DNA from: JAUXIQ01 sp030620925 [NCBI: Nitrospinota bacterium]
Lineage (GTDB): Bacteria > JAUXIQ01
DNA length: 5,909 nt
NCBI GenBank assembly: GCA_030620925.1
Contig: JAUXIQ010000146.1
Location: 1-5,909, forward strand
Reading direction: 5' to 3'
In this document: in pieces, positions 5,791 to 5,909 of the stretch
How the letters are laid out: each line of letters begins with the position of its first letter
Position numbering within the stretch: the stretch's first letter is position 1
Translations under genes and position numbers: made by a program
Notes under the pieces: generated by a model
What the model saw: only the letters and a program-made list of their open reading frames with translations
What the model was told of the DNA's origin: nothing
The model's database searches: none

Positions 5791-5829
5791 TTACGGAAAA
5801 TTCGCAAAACGGATAGGTATTTCTCTCAT
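5791..5829 (-). CDS. possible 12-residue leader ORF upstream of the dehydrogenase
   Basis: On the - strand an ATG at 5829 opens a 12-codon frame, MREIPIRFANFP, ending in TAA at 5791. AGAAGGA lies just before the ATG as a possible ribosome binding site, though its spacing is short. The ORF ends 39 bases before the dehydrogenase ATG. TTGCG and CGCAA (around 5785-5806) can pair across its stop codon. No family or attenuator pattern such as a run of one amino acid is visible, so a chance ORF is quite possible. Confidence 0.2.
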   Translation of the reverse strand: MREIPIRFANFP

Positions 5830-5842
5830 AATTCCTTCTCTT

Positions 5843-5871
5843 AATCAATGCCATTCTGCCCTTCCTGTCAA
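5843..5871 (-). promoter_or_regulatory. possible promoter of the dehydrogenase gene
   Basis: A perfect -35 box TTGACA on the - strand (5871-5866) is followed after 17 bases by TTGATT (5848-5843), a weak -10 matching three of six bases. A weak -10 with a perfect -35 often goes with activator control, but no operator is identified. Confidence 0.4.
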
Positions 5872-5909
5872 GCCTCGCCGGAAAGAAAAGAACATTAGTA
5901 AATGTCTCC

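Noticed and set aside
5892-5905. ACATT-AGTA-AATGT inverted repeat at the right edge as an operator
   Set aside because: A single 5-base AT-rich match at the window edge is expected by chance and is not placed over a supported promoter.

Overview
This is a bacterial chromosomal window with mostly housekeeping genes in two convergent blocks. The left block (+ strand) runs: 3' end of a RemA/DUF370 gene, a small unrecognised gene, gmk (guanylate kinase), coaBC (the two middle steps of coenzyme A synthesis) and a family 4 iron-sulfur uracil-DNA glycosylase. The right block (- strand) is a short-chain dehydrogenase/reductase followed by a citrate synthase. The blocks meet at a strong hairpin at 3593-3637 that can terminate transcription in both directions.

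The order remA-gmk-(rpoZ)-coaBC is best known from Firmicutes such as Bacillus subtilis and also occurs in other lineages. The genes are GC-rich by eye, and the citrate synthase has a perfect AAGGAGGT ribosome binding site. Together with dispersed short palindromic repeats of the kind seen in several environmental anaerobic lineages, this suggests a Firmicutes, Chloroflexota or similar bacterium. The sequence alone does not settle the phylum.

Region by region: 1-83 is the RemA C-terminus. 84-558 is AT-richer and holds one small gene (203-463) with a good ribosome binding site. 559-3169 holds gmk, coaBC and the glycosylase with gaps of 53 and 68 bases. rpoZ, often found between gmk and coaBC, is absent here. 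3170-3592 is non-coding and packed with short repeats, including a B-A repeat pair that occurs twice about 150 bases apart. 3670-4827 is citrate synthase with its own extended -10 promoter. 4975-5751 is the dehydrogenase. 5752-5909 is its upstream region, with a perfect TTGACA box and a possible 12-residue leader ORF.

The left genes share a theme of nucleotide supply, genome upkeep and cofactor synthesis. Citrate synthase uses acetyl-CoA, but no direct link between the blocks is visible. I see no defence system, CRISPR array, complete mobile element or RNA gene. The points most worth checking are a CoaC domain that lacks the usual active-site cysteine, the small low-GC gene wedged between remA and gmk, the missing rpoZ, and the structured repeat cluster.
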